Assembly: GCA_963675135.1 (NCBI GenBank)
Contig: OY776129.1
Span: forward strand, 72,013,348-72,077,347
From: Galeopsis tetrahit
Taxonomy: Eukaryota > Streptophyta > Magnoliopsida > Lamiales > Lamiaceae
DNA length: 64,000 nt
Direction: 5' to 3'
The notes under the pieces are model-generated. The model was not told the origin of the DNA, made no database searches, and saw nothing but the letters and a program-made list of their open reading frames with translations. Of this stretch, positions 22,555 to 34,232 are shown piece by piece; the first letter of the stretch is position 1; the number at the start of each line of letters is the position of its first letter. Position numbers and translations under genes: made by a program.

Positions 22555-24955
22555 ATGATTGGGAGTGATTTTTCAAAATTTCTGTTGGTTTTGATAATTT
22601 GTTTGGCATCTGCAACTGCAAATGGCGAGGATGTAACGTGCTCGGGAATTGTGCCGATGAAGCATCGTGAAGATAACATATCGATCGCTGATTTCGGAGG
22701 TGTGGGCGATGGAGTGACTTTGAACACAAAGGCTTTTACGGAAGCAATATACAGAATCCAGCATTTGAACAGGACAGGGGGCACTCTTCTCTATATTCCT
22801 CCTGGTGAATATTTAACTGGCCCTTTTAATCTCACCAGCAGGATGACTCTGTACTTGGCTAGAAATGCTGTTATCAAAGCCACACCGGTATGTATGCTCT
22901 TCTACTTTCCTACTTTTGGGTATCATTTATTTGCCTCAAGCTATGATGATAGTTTTTCAAATTGGAAATATTTGCCAATTTAGATATGTTGGGAATGTCT
23001 AGTCTAGTTGGACCTTTCATTGATTTGATATGTGTACATGAGAATCAGTCCTCCCAAGGTCATGTTTCCTTTGACTCCTCTGCCCAAAACACATGCTCCA
23101 TAGTATGATGAGTTCACTGTATAATTATTCACTTCATATTCTAGATTGATTTGCCTGATTTACTCAGATTTTGTCTTAGTGGCATGCTATTCTAGATTGA
23201 TTTATTCTGTTTTGAATGCTGCTGCAGGATACTGGGGTATGGCCCTTAGTAGCTCCCTTGCCTTCTTATGGGAGAGGGAGAGAACGACCTGGACAAAGGT
23301 ATATGAGTTTCATCCATGGGGATGGGCTCCATGATGTCATATTAACAGGTCAGTCACTAGACTACTTGTTGTTACACTTTAGTCAAACGATCTTAAAAAC
23401 TTTAGCAAGTGCTTTAGTGGATTTATCATGATTATATCAACAGCCCTCAGAATTTCACTCATCATCTACTTGAACATGATATTGGAATGACATAAAAGAT
23501 AATGAGTATAATTCTCGTGTTTGTTCACATTTTTTCTATCTTTATAGGTGAAAATGGGACAATTGATGGCCAAGGTGATGTCTGGTGGAACATGTGGAGG
23601 CAAAGGACTCTTCAGTTTACTAGACCCAGCCTAGTTGAATTTATGAATTCCAGAAGTCTAATCATTTCCAATTTAACTTTCAAAAACTCACCATTTTGGA
23701 ACATACATCCAGTTTATTGCAGGTAATACTTGTCTGCTACTCTTTATCTCTTAGCTGCTCCCCATAACTTGTTTATAATACATTAACTGTAACACACTTG
23801 ATTTCGTTGTTGTATCCCTGAAATAGGTCGTTACCAGGTTTTACTTTACTCACCTGTTTACTCTTTTCCTCTTTTTAGCAATATGGTTGTGAATTATGTC
23901 ACCATACTCGCACCTGCTGGCTCTCCCAACACTGATGGAATAGATCCAGGTAGACTAAACTATTTGGTGTTGGTTCTTGCTGGTTCAAGATTATTAGATT
24001 TTCATGCTAAATGCACTCAACATTTATACTTCACCTTTTATTTTGTATTAACACAATGGAGTAAGTTACAATTTTGTATCTTCACAGTCTATATACACAT
24101 ACGTGTTGTCAAATTTTCCATTAGACAAACCCTTTAACAACTTATACGCTGCTTAAAAATTACATCTTATAAGCTCTTGAAACAATTTATAAGATGTTTA
24201 ACATAAACTCTTAATGCACTTATATTGATGCCCAAGCCACAAAAGTTGTTTTGACCCATAATCAAAGACGAAAATCTCATGTGATAAGAATATACACATT
24301 ATTTGGTGTTACAGATTCGAGCTCCAACGTATGCATCGAGGACTCCTACATATCAACGGGAGATGATCTTGTAGCTGTGAAGAGTGGGTGGGATGAATAC
24401 GGAATTGCTTATGGTCGTCCTAGTCGTGGTATAACCATTAGACGGGTGAGTGGATCATCTCCGTTTGCTGGAATTGCTGTTGGAAGTGAGACATCAGGAG
24501 GCGTTGAGGATGTCCTAGCTGACCACATTAATCTATTCAACATGGGAGTTGGAATTCACTTGAAGACCAACATTGGTAGGGGAGGGGTTATAAGAAACAT
24601 AACAGTCTCCAATGTTTACATTGATAAAGCACGAAAGGGGATAAAGATTGCAGGCGACGTTGGAGATCATCCAGACGACAAATATAACCCCAATGCTCTC
24701 CCTCTTCTCAAAGACATTACAATTAAACATATCTGGGGTGTTGGAGTACAGCAAGCTGGCATGCTTCGTGGTTTGAAGAATGCACCATTTACGGGGATTT
24801 GTCTCTCCAATATCACTTTTACTGGTTCTCCGGGCCCAAGAGACCTGCCTTGGCAATGCTCCGACGTGAGTGGAGCTGCGTTTCAAGTTAGCCCGTTGCC
24901 TTGTTCTCAACTAACCAGCAGCCAGCAGACAGGCGCGTGCTCTTCTTCTTTCTGA
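22555..24955 (+). CDS. Polygalacturonase-family (GH28) protein, clade-F-like
   Basis: Five exons, 22555-22887, 23228-23348, 23548-23722, 23879-23949, 24315-24955, give 446 aa. An N-terminal signal peptide (FLLVLIICLASATA) predicts secretion to the wall. The right-handed beta-helix signatures are NTDGID (Asp 229) and TGDDLVAVKSG (Asp 250, Asp 251). The classical GHG histidine motif is replaced by FAGIAVGSE (Ala 285 at the His position), and the RIK motif by HLKT. That pattern is typical of the plant clade annotated as probable polygalacturonases lacking some catalytic motifs, so pectin hydrolysis cannot be assumed. Conserved WPLVAPLPSYGRGRE and ENGTIDGQGDVWWN support the family call. ATG 22555 is chosen because it starts the signal peptide; the longer frame upstream has no ATG. 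Confidence 0.93.
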
Positions 24956-25988
24956 AGTATGGAGTAATGTGGTGATCATTTCTTTGTAAGAGGCAAGAAA
25001 CTTGCTTATAATATATGTAGAATGAACAACTTCATAGCCATGTACAAACACTCCACATGAGCAATTGACCGGCATCAATGATAAGTAATTTATATTTTTG
25101 TTGCTCTTTTCTTTTCGCGCATTCTTTTTTTAACTTTTTTCTCGTATTTTATTTAGCAAATTTCGGATCCTGAATAAAACGAGAAAATAAAACAACTGTG
25201 AATATGAATTTCACCGGGGCTATGTTTATATACAGATTCCAGACTCATTTTAGTCGATATAAATACTCATTTTACAAGTTCTCAATACAATACTTACTCT
25301 CTTTTTTTCTCAATTTAAATATTTTTGTATTCAATGATGTATATATCTAATTTTCAGTTTTATCATCTTGTATTATTTTCATTTTAGTGTCCTTTTCATT
25401 TTAAGGAAGTAATAACTAAAATTTCATTTTTCTTTTCAAATTAAAGTCACCTACAATAATAAAAAAATTACAGACATACATCAATAATTAAAAAAGAAAA
25501 TGCAATACTTTCTCCAAATTAATGTTAATAATTTTATTTACATCCTTTATCTTTTATATTTATCATTACGTATAATTTTAATTTAAAATTTTGGTTTTTT
25601 TGCCGACTTGGATTGAAACAAATGAAAAATTAAATCAAATCTAGAATTAGGAAAAAAAAACTTTTAGCCTTAAATTGAGACCTTTGCAAAAATAAGTATT
25701 TATATTGAGGCTAAAGCTACAAATTGGGCTTTCATATAAAAATTCTTCCTAACTATGTATGACTTAAATTTTTTTGTATCGAAAAATAAAATAAAACAAA
25801 ACTTTAAATTAAGAGTGTTACAAAATACTTAGTAAATATTTAGTATATATTAGACTGAAAAACCCCTAAAACCCAGTCCCCTACCAATATCATACCTGCT
25901 GAATGTTCAACTGAACTGAAACAGAACACATCCAAAATTTTCCCCTGTTTTCACTTTGTTTGTGTTTTAGGAAAAGAGAGAGAGATTA
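24956..25988. other. AT-rich spacer between the polygalacturonase-like gene and OXA1
   Basis: 3' flank of the preceding gene, then AT-rich sequence and a purine-rich leader (GAAAAGAGAGAGAGATTA) just before the OXA1 start. No TIR pair or coding signal seen. Confidence 0.45.
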
Positions 25989-28900
25989 ATGGCTTTCAGA
26001 CGGAGCGTCACTGCTCGATCCAAGCTTCTTTATCAACAGCTGCAGCGAGATCCTCTTCCGTTTCCCCTTGCTCATCGCAGCGATAATGATAATGAAAATC
26101 TCTCGCCCATTTCCAACAACCCTGCTGCTCAGATCCCTAATTATAATTTCCTACGCCGTCCATCTAATTATTTAAGGTCGACAAATTTCTCCCAACGCCA
26201 TAATGAGTTTGCGCCATTCTCGCCGGTCTTTGTCCGGAATATGTCCAGCCTTGGAGTAGGCCCACCACCTGACAAGTCTGAGATAATGACTGACGTCGCA
26301 GATGTGTTGGGGGACGGAGCTTCTGACGTGGCTGGTGCGTTGGGGGACAGGGCTGCTGACGTGGCTTCCCCGGTGGTTAATGAGGTGGCCATTGCGGCAG
26401 CGGACTCCTTCTTTCCCGTGGCTGCGCTTCAGCATTTGGTTGATTATGTGCATATTTACTCTGGCTTTAATTGGTGAGCTTCATGGAATTCTCATTTCAA
26501 TTGCTCTCGTTTGCAGTGGACACTGGTGTAATGTTTGTTTTGACTTTTTTACTATATTTTGAAATCCTAAGTTGTGTATGTTTTGGGTTTTTGTATAGGT
26601 TAAGATTTAAATTTTATGTCAAATCAATGTAAGGTTGAACGTGATTATAACGATTCATTAACATGTGTGTTATCGTTATATCAAGGCGATGTAGTTTTCC
26701 CCCTATTAACCCTGGATATGTTGGAGTATGAGGTATCTACCTAGTGGTCACATTATTAGTGTTATGCTCTAATTTTGTAAAAAAAGAAGGAAAAAAGGAA
26801 CATAAAATGGTTGTTGGTTGTGGAATAAGGGAATGATTTGAGTAGAAACAATTGTAGGATGAGAGATCGGCAATCAAATGGGGTTAATGATTACCTTATT
26901 TAGGAGAGAAAGTAGTGTCATTGATCATCCGTTGTTCTCATTAACCATCGTAATTACCGTATACTCATTCCCATTCTGATTGAAGAATTATCAACCAAGC
27001 GTCCCCTAAAGTGTAAGGAGGGAGAATTGAGCATATTGAAAAGTATGATAGTTGATTTATAGGTATTGTAGACTTGTAGTGGTTGTTTATAAAACCGGAT
27101 TTCAAAATCCCGAAGTAGAAGCAGATTTAAGATTTTAAAACCGTAAACCTAGTGTACAAAACCCAAAACAAACATACTAAGGAAATGGTTTGATTAAGAA
27201 TTCAAGGAATGTTTCATGTGTGAAGGGGATATGCTAAGTATTTGAAATTTGCGTTCAGAAGTACAGCAATATAATATGAGTTTGTTTTGATAATTTCCAA
27301 ACTGCAACATTTCCATTTATGAATTGAAAAGATGTGCTTTGTGTTACTGTTAAATGATCTTCTGGAATTGGTTGTATTTAAGGTGGGCATCAATTGTTCT
27401 GACCACTGTTTTGATTCGAACGTTGCAACTTCCTCTCATGATAAACCAGCTTAAATCCACCTCACAATTCACTGTAAGTACTGCTATATATCACCTAATT
27501 GCATAGATTTTCTCTGCATGTATTATTATCCTTGGTTGTCTGGAACTATATTAACCTATTGCGTCTATAGTTACCATTAAACATTGGCAATGTCTTTATA
27601 TTTATATACAACAGTTGGTACTATGTCAATGTTTATTAGAATACCGTCAACAACTTTCCACTACGTATGCATGTAGTGGAAGAAGAGTTTTAGCTCTGCT
27701 GCATATTGAAGAGAAAGTGGTTCTGAAGAACATACAATAACATGAAAAAGAAAAAAAAGAGAAAAATTTAAGCATTACTTTCAAGTTTAACCACAGTTTA
27801 AAATAAATAAATAAATATTACTCCCTCCGTCCCACAAAGATAGCCACATTTGACTTTACACACAGATTAAGAAAAATCAATAAATGTAGTCAAATTTAGC
27901 TAAAGTGTCAATTTTGCCCTTAGAATCTCATACTCCAAAATCTTCTGAGCATTAATTACTCTTATTAATTAGGGGTAAAATTGACAATAAAACATTTAAT
28001 ACTAAAGTAAAAGAGGAAATGTGACTATAATTTGGGACATCCAAAAAAGGAATACATGGCTATCTTTGTGGGACGGAGGGAGTACTAATTTCTTACTAAA
28101 TAAGTGGATGGTGTTTGCTGATGCCTCTTTCTGTGAAACCAGTATTGATAGTCATTGGTTTCAGATTTCATTTTTCTTCTGTAGTGTGACCAGTTTCATG
28201 TTGCAAGTCCTCAAGAGAGAAAAACGTACGAGTCACACATTTTTTGGAGGAATTTATGCTGCATCAGTTTGTTTCTTTATTCTTTTTCCCTGGTTTTTGG
28301 TAACTAATTCATGGTTTGTCCAGCGATATGATGAAATAGTAAATCTATTGGCAAAATAATTCAAAGCTATAACTTTAAAATTTCAAATTTATACAGCAGA
28401 AAGTTCCCCAAGTTGATCTTGTTGATTCACACTCTGCTTTTGACATGAAACATGGTTTTAACTTCTTTTTTCATCTGTGACAAAGTTCGTGAGACCAGTA
28501 TATCTATGTGTTTGTGTACAGGCACAAGTAACGCCTGTTATGAAATTCGTTAATCTAATTTTTCCATTCGAAGCCTGGTTTTCACATGCTCACAATATTA
28601 CTTTAGTTCTAATTTGAAGAAGAACTGCATTGCGGAGGAAGTTCTTATAGTGACAACATCAATTTTAAATGAAAATATATATTATTATATCCTAATGTCA
28701 ATCTATAATTTTCTGTGACGAGCGAACTAGATAAGTTCATTGTGGCTGGAGGGATGATTTTTCGGTGATCAAATGATCAAATCCTCTCAAATGATATATA
28801 AGGTATGCATGCATGTATGCCTTGTTTTCTGATCCAATGTTTTTTGTTATGCAGCTTTTAAGGCCACGTTTGGAGGAGATAAAGGAAGAAATGAATAGGG

Positions 28901-31900
28901 TATGTTCATAGACTATTGTTTCCTATTGTATACAAAACAACTAGCTATTGGTGGAGTGGCTTCTCAGACAGGAGGATTATGCCGCAGAAAGCCATTTTTG
29001 TTGGCCTTATACTACCTTATTACTTGATTTGATGGCTTCTGACTATTTATACACTCTTGTTTGATTGCCATCAGGATTTGAATCCCATTTCTATAACTGA
29101 AGGTCGCGCACGAACGAAGGAACTTTTTAAAGAGTATGTAGTCTTTTATCCTTTCTAATTGAATGTATTTCAATATTTCTTGATTCCGACTTTCCCGTTA
29201 ACACTGCATTCTACTGGGTAGCCTGTAACAAAATAAATTGTAAAGCACACAGGCTGTTCATTAAAAACTTGAACTTAAAAAGGCCGTAACTATAATAATG
29301 ATAAGACAATAATAAATGAACTGTATTAGGGTGGCGCTTGTTTCAAATTCTTCAATGGGAATGAGGATGGGTTGTCTCTGTGGTGGTTACATTATTAGTT
29401 TAGTGCTTTAATTTTGAAAAAAAAAAGGACCAAAACTTGTTGTTGGTTACGAGATAGGGGAATGATTGAGGAGAAATGATGGTAGGAGTGGAGGTCGTTA
29501 ATCAAATAGGGTAAGGATTACCTTATTTAGGGAAAAAAAATAGTGTCATTGATCATGTTTTGTTCTCATTAGCCACCATAATTACCACATACTCATTGAA
29601 GAATTTCCAACCAAGCGCCACCTAGGTTCAGTAAAGCTAACTGCTCAATACCCTCCACAAACAACATATAAACATACTTGTTCTTATTCGTCTCTTTTCT
29701 ACAGTTTGTTCTTTTAACTTTTGTGGTAACTTGGATTACAGATGGAGATGATTGCGTCTTTGTATTGCAGATATGGTGTTACACCATTCACCCCTTTAAA
29801 GGGAGTATTTATTGTGGGACCAGTCTTTTTCTGTTTCTTCTTGGGAGTAAGATCCAATTCCTTACAACACTTGTAAATAATGTTCTCTACTCTCCATCAC
29901 TTTTGCTTTCTCCTTTACTTATTTTAAGGAGTTTTATCAATAGGACTTCAAAAATAGTAAAACTATCAATTAAGAGCCTGAAAGATTTTTTTCTATCAAT
30001 TCAGGGCTTGGAAAATAAAAAAACTATCAATTCAGGACCTGAATAGAAACTACCAATTTAGGACTCACACATTCTAAGACCACGTTTGACATAAAGAAGG
30101 TATGAAAAAATAATTTTGTACATTATAAAATAAGGATATAAACTATAAGATGTCAAACATGGTCTTAATATTTATGACTCCTAAATTGACAGTATCTTTC
30201 AGGTCCCACATTGTTAGTTTCATATTTTTCAAGTCTTGAATCGATATGAAAAATCTTTCAGATCCTAAATTAATAATTTTTGTAACTTTCAGGCCCAGTA
30301 TTGACAATATTCCTTATTTGAACTATTTAATATTTTTGTCTCACCATTTATCTGCAGATTAGCAACATGGCAGAAAAAGTTCAATCTTTTAATACGGGAG
30401 GCGCATTGTGGTTTACCGATTTGTCTACACCAGATCCGTTGTATATTTTACCAATTTTGACAGCTTTGTCATTTTGGATAACTGTGGAGGTTAGCCTCAT
30501 TTTCTTTAACTATGTTCACTTTCAATTTGTGTTGATACATTTATCTAATTTGTCCTATGGAATCTTGTCTGAACCTTATTGACAAATTGGTGTTATATTC
30601 AATTTAATTTTTATCCTTTGCTGTTAAGTTATTGTTTAAAGAGCTTTTTTTTTTTATGACTCGGTATCCTGTCCAAGGACCGACTAATCTGGGTGACCGA
30701 TCCCACCGTCCACTTGCGGTTTAAAAAGCCTTTTTATCATACAAACAAAGCACCATGTATCTTCGTACACAGTAAAACCTTCATAATGTACTTTTACAAC
30801 CACTAAAAGTTTGAAATTTTGTCAATTCAGGATCTGAAAATTAGTAAAACTATTAATTAGGGGCCTGAAAGATTTTTCCTATTGAGGCGATGTCAGCATT
30901 TGTGTGCTCATGTTTATCTGTGAATATATTTTCAGCTGTTTACTAGTCTCTGTCCACATGGTCTGGTCTATAAATTACAAAGGATTTTGTCATTCACCGT
31001 GTGGTTCCCAAAATTTTGATTGGCCGTTTCATTCTCTCAGGTTTCAACTGCTTATCTGTTACTCGTATATTACTTTCTCATGAAGATACTGATTGCCGTC
31101 CCTTATTACTGATACTTTCACTTTGCAGTTGTAAAATTTAACTTGTTTGTTTTGCTTAATAATTGGTTTCAGTGGAGCGCTCAAGAAGGTATGGAGGGCA
31201 ATCCAGCGTATGGCACAATCAAGAAAGTGGCGAGGGCCTTTGCTGTTTTAATAATCCCTTTGACTGTGTCTTTCCCAAAAGTATGTGGTGCTACATTAAC
31301 TTTTGCACAACTTCGTATATAGAAAATAACGTAAATACTTGGTGCAATTTTTTCATTTACCACTAACTAATTATCACCTGATATTCAACATGGCTAATTT
31401 ATGCAAATTGCAACATTTCTATTCTATCCTATCGATTTAATAAGATGAAACATTTTCATGGAATATACTAACCATGATTAGATAGTGAGTTACATTGAGT
31501 TACGATCAGGATATGATCGAAAACCTCTTGGTTACTTATCATGCCTCTCATTTCATACTATTTATTGTGTGATGCTTATGGTTTAATCCCGTGGTTTTTT
31601 TTTTTTTTTTGAACAATCACAGTGAGCCTTTTGTTTGTGCATCTACAGGCTCTGTTTTGTTATTGGATCACCTCCAACCTGTATTCACTCGCCTATGGAT
31701 TGGGTAAGTCCTCTGTTTTTAATAGAATATACTGCTTTGACATTCGGTTCTTGGATAATTTTGTGTAGCATTTTCAATTCTTTATTTTGGTATCCTCAGT
31801 GATTAAGAATCCTGAAGTGAAGAAGATGTTGGGTGTACCCATTATACGAGTGAAACCCGCAGCTTCAACTGATAATAAAAAACCTTCAGTCTCGTTTTTG

Positions 31901-32026
31901 GAAGAGCTGAAGAAGCATGCAGCTGCTCGGCAAAAGCAATCGGAATCGGAACCCTCTTCCTCCATTCTCAGTGACAGGATTAAGACACTGGAGAAAGAGG
32001 TCAAAGAAAGGAAGAAAGACGACTAA
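25989..32026 (+). CDS. OXA1: Mitochondrial inner-membrane insertase OXA1 (YidC/Oxa1/Alb3 family)
   Basis: Nine exons: 25989-26473, 27383-27473, 28855-28899, 29075-29133, 29771-29846, 30358-30489, 31173-31280, 31649-31703, 31800-32026, giving 425 aa. It inserts mitochondrial-encoded and imported proteins into the inner membrane. The N-terminus (MAFRRSVTARSKLL, basic, Ser/Arg-rich) looks like a mitochondrial presequence. Family landmarks follow in order: SGFNWWASIVLTTVLIRTLQLPL (first core helix), RPRLEEIKEEMNR, YGVTPFTPLKG with a hydrophobic hairpin after it, DPLYILPILTALSFW, QEGMEGNP, VSFPKALFCYWITSNLYSLAYGL (last helix) and NPEVKKMLGVP. The C-terminus is charged and coiled-coil-like (DRIKTLEKEVKERKKDD), as in mitochondrial OXA1 ribosome-binding tails. 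Introns are swollen by MITEs. Which OXA1 paralogue it is remains open. Confidence 0.93.
26713..27006. mobile_element. MITE copy 1 in OXA1 intron 1, left end degraded
   Basis: Similar throughout to 29330-29622 (shared GTGTCATTGATCAT, GATTACCTTATTTAG and AACCAAGCG right end). The left terminus is not recognisable. Right end CCAAGCGTCCCC. Confidence 0.65.
27821..28082. mobile_element. Stowaway MITE in OXA1 intron 2, 262 bp
   Basis: Clear ends CTCCCTCCGTCCCACAAAGA and the exact inverse TCTTTGTGGGACGGAGGGAG, flanked by TA on both sides (27819-27820, 28083-28084). The terminal inverted repeat extends to ATAGCC/GGCTAT. Confidence 0.95.
29330..29622. mobile_element. Tourist-like MITE copy 2 in OXA1 intron 4, 293 bp
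   Basis: Ends GGTGGCGCTTG and CAAGCGCCACC are inverted, with imperfect arms (TTCTTCAATGGGAATGAG against ACTCATTGAAGAA). TAG lies on both sides (29327-29329, 29623-29625). The 3-bp duplication suggests a Tourist/Harbinger origin, though TAG is not the preferred TWA. Confidence 0.7.
29925..30320. repeat. Inverted-repeat sequence in OXA1 intron 5
   Basis: Words such as CTATCAATTCAGGACCTGAAAG on the left recur inverted on the right (CTTTCAGGTCC, CTTTCAGATCCTAAATTAATAATTTTTG), around a centre with an inverted GACCACGTTTGACAT/ATGTCAAACATGGTC pair. A related fragment lies at about 30818-30875 in intron 6. Likely a degenerate foldback element; ends and target duplication are unclear. Confidence 0.6.
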
Positions 32027-32422
32027 ATATCCACAATTTTTTTTAGAGTTTTTTTTTTTTTTTTTGAAGTAGAAAACAAATTCTTAGGGTTTAAATTGCA
32101 TGCAAGTTTAAATGAAACTAATGTTATGGGCTAATGCTTTTTTTATTTTATTTTAAATAAGATTAGCTGTGTCAGTTTTAGTGTTTTAATTTGTGTTTCA
32201 CTATCTGATGTATGGGTATGTGTCATCAAAAAAATAATTAATGTTTCTTAATAGTCGGGTGATATGTATTAAAAAATAAATAAAGTGGAGTAGATTAATT
32301 GATCTATAGGCTGAGTTGAGCCAGCGTGATGAGAACACACTCAACACAAAAAGGGTAAGTCCTTCGAATTGAAGGGGTATAGTGTGATATAATGTATGAA
32401 ACGAAACTTCACTTTATTATTT

Positions 32423-33275
32423 GGGTTAATTGCAAAAAAAATCACCACCTTTAGTGTATTTATCAATTACAACATATTCTTTTTTTCTTTACAATTTGAT
32501 ACACCACCTTTTTAAGTTTTGCAATTTGATGCACAAATATATTTTTTCAATCAATTTTAATTTAACTTGGCGCCGAAAAACGGCGAACACACCACGTTAT
32601 CAACACATAAACTATCACTAATAAATTTTTTTAATGAAAAACACACGCACATTTAAAAAAACGTTTTTTATATAAATTGCACACCGAATTCATCTATATT
32701 TTTATATTTTTTTGACAAAATTCTCCAACTTTACGCTTTAAAATTATGAATATTGATATGATATTTTCTATTTCAAAGCTCTCTTATCTTCTACATAAGT
32801 GTAATATCTAAATAATTTTATATATAAAAAAATCAAATAAAAAAATTCTGCAAAATAAAAAAATTCTTATAATTATATATATTTATTCCTATGATGTCCA
32901 TTAACATGTTTTGCTAAAAAAAAATTCTAATCACACAAGTTGTGCATTAACTAAAATCATATTTATTCCTTGTCTTAATATTTTTTCTTGATTATATTGA
33001 CTTGTTTTTTCTTAATCACAAAAAATAAAAATAAAACATTTTTTTATGTTATGCTACAAAAAAAATAAAAAATATGTATATACATATATAATCGCGTAAA
33101 ACATGACGAATTTGCAATTTTTAGGAGCCACGTCAAATTAAAATTGATCGAAAAATGTATCGGTGCATTGAATTGCAAAATTTAAAAAGGTGGTGCGTCG
33201 AATTGCAAAGAAAAAAAGAATATGTTGTAATTGATAAATACTCAAAAGGTGGTGATTTTTTTTTGCAATTAACCC
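32423..33275. mobile_element. Foldback Mutator-like MITE, 853 bp, perfect 9-bp target duplication
   Basis: Starts GGGTTAATTGCAAAAAAAATC and ends in its inverse (TTTGCAATTAACCC). The inverted arms run about 170 bp with roughly 85 percent identity by eye. Both flanks are TTATTATTT (32414-32422 and 33276-33284), an exact 9-bp duplication, typical of Mutator-superfamily elements. The AT-rich centre has no transposase. The left arm contains a CGCCGAAAAACGGCG hairpin also present in the copy at 212-431. It lies about 400 bp beyond the OXA1 stop. Confidence 0.92.
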
Positions 33276-33284
33276 TTATTATTT

Positions 33285-34232
33285 ACATTTTATTTTGCTT
33301 TTAAACATAGTTTAGGTAAGATTATATGTATCATATAATTTATATGATTTATACAAATCTTTATCATTCAAAATTTTAAAATTACAATGAAAATTCAATA
33401 TAAACTTTGACATATGAATAAAAGTTTACAACATATCAAACCCAAAAAAAAAATTGATTAGAAAACCTCAACAATCCCACCTCACCTTCCTAGTAGTACA
33501 ATAGTTGATTGTACAAATACTTGTATAAACTACTTGCGTCCTACAACTGAAACACTTTTTTTCAAGATATTAATTATTTTACTAAACAGTGTGAATTTAT
33601 TAGTATTAATTATTTTATTAAACAATATGAGTTACTTATATTAATTATTTTACTAAAAAAGTATTAGTCGTGCAATCCTGAAATTATGGAATTTGATGAT
33701 CCACGTATAGTTTGGTCCTATACTGATCTTTTAAATTTGAGTCTTGATTGAATTAAATTTAATGATTTTAAAAATAAAATTGACCTAATTGTAAATCAAA
33801 TCACCAAACTATTACTCATTTAACAATGTAACCTAATTTTTTTGAATAATTGCAAATCAGTCTTCCAACGGTGAATTGACTTTTGAAGCGCCGTGACAAA
33901 CTAATGCAACACTGCAATTTTTTTTTAGAGGTTTTCTTCTTCTCTTCTGAAAAAGTCTAAAGATTAAAACAAAGCCTCAAGACATTTATTTTTCCACATC
34001 AGGCCTTTGAAGATTATAAATTACCCCAATTCCTTAGCCAGAAACAAAACACCAACATATTTCCAAATAATTGATTTATACCTAAGCCTTCTGAGTTGAT
34101 TCTTGGCCAATCTGGCTGCATTGTTATCAAAAAATAAATGAATGAATGGAAAATGGGGTGGCTGCTGAATTGCAACTCGAGGCCTTGCAGTTAGCTGACG
34201 TAGAAACGTAATGTTGAATTGTGTGTACCACC
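33285..34232. other. Convergent intergenic region between OXA1 and SERRATE 3' ends
   Basis: AT-rich. It holds three degenerate tandem units of about 33 bp containing TATTAATTATTTTACTAAA (about 33568-33660). The SERRATE 3' UTR should lie at the right end, just below 34233. No other gene seen. Confidence 0.5.

Noticed and set aside
28021..28359. Plus-strand frame of 112 residues
   Set aside because: It starts inside a Stowaway MITE and runs through OXA1 intron 2; no family similarity.
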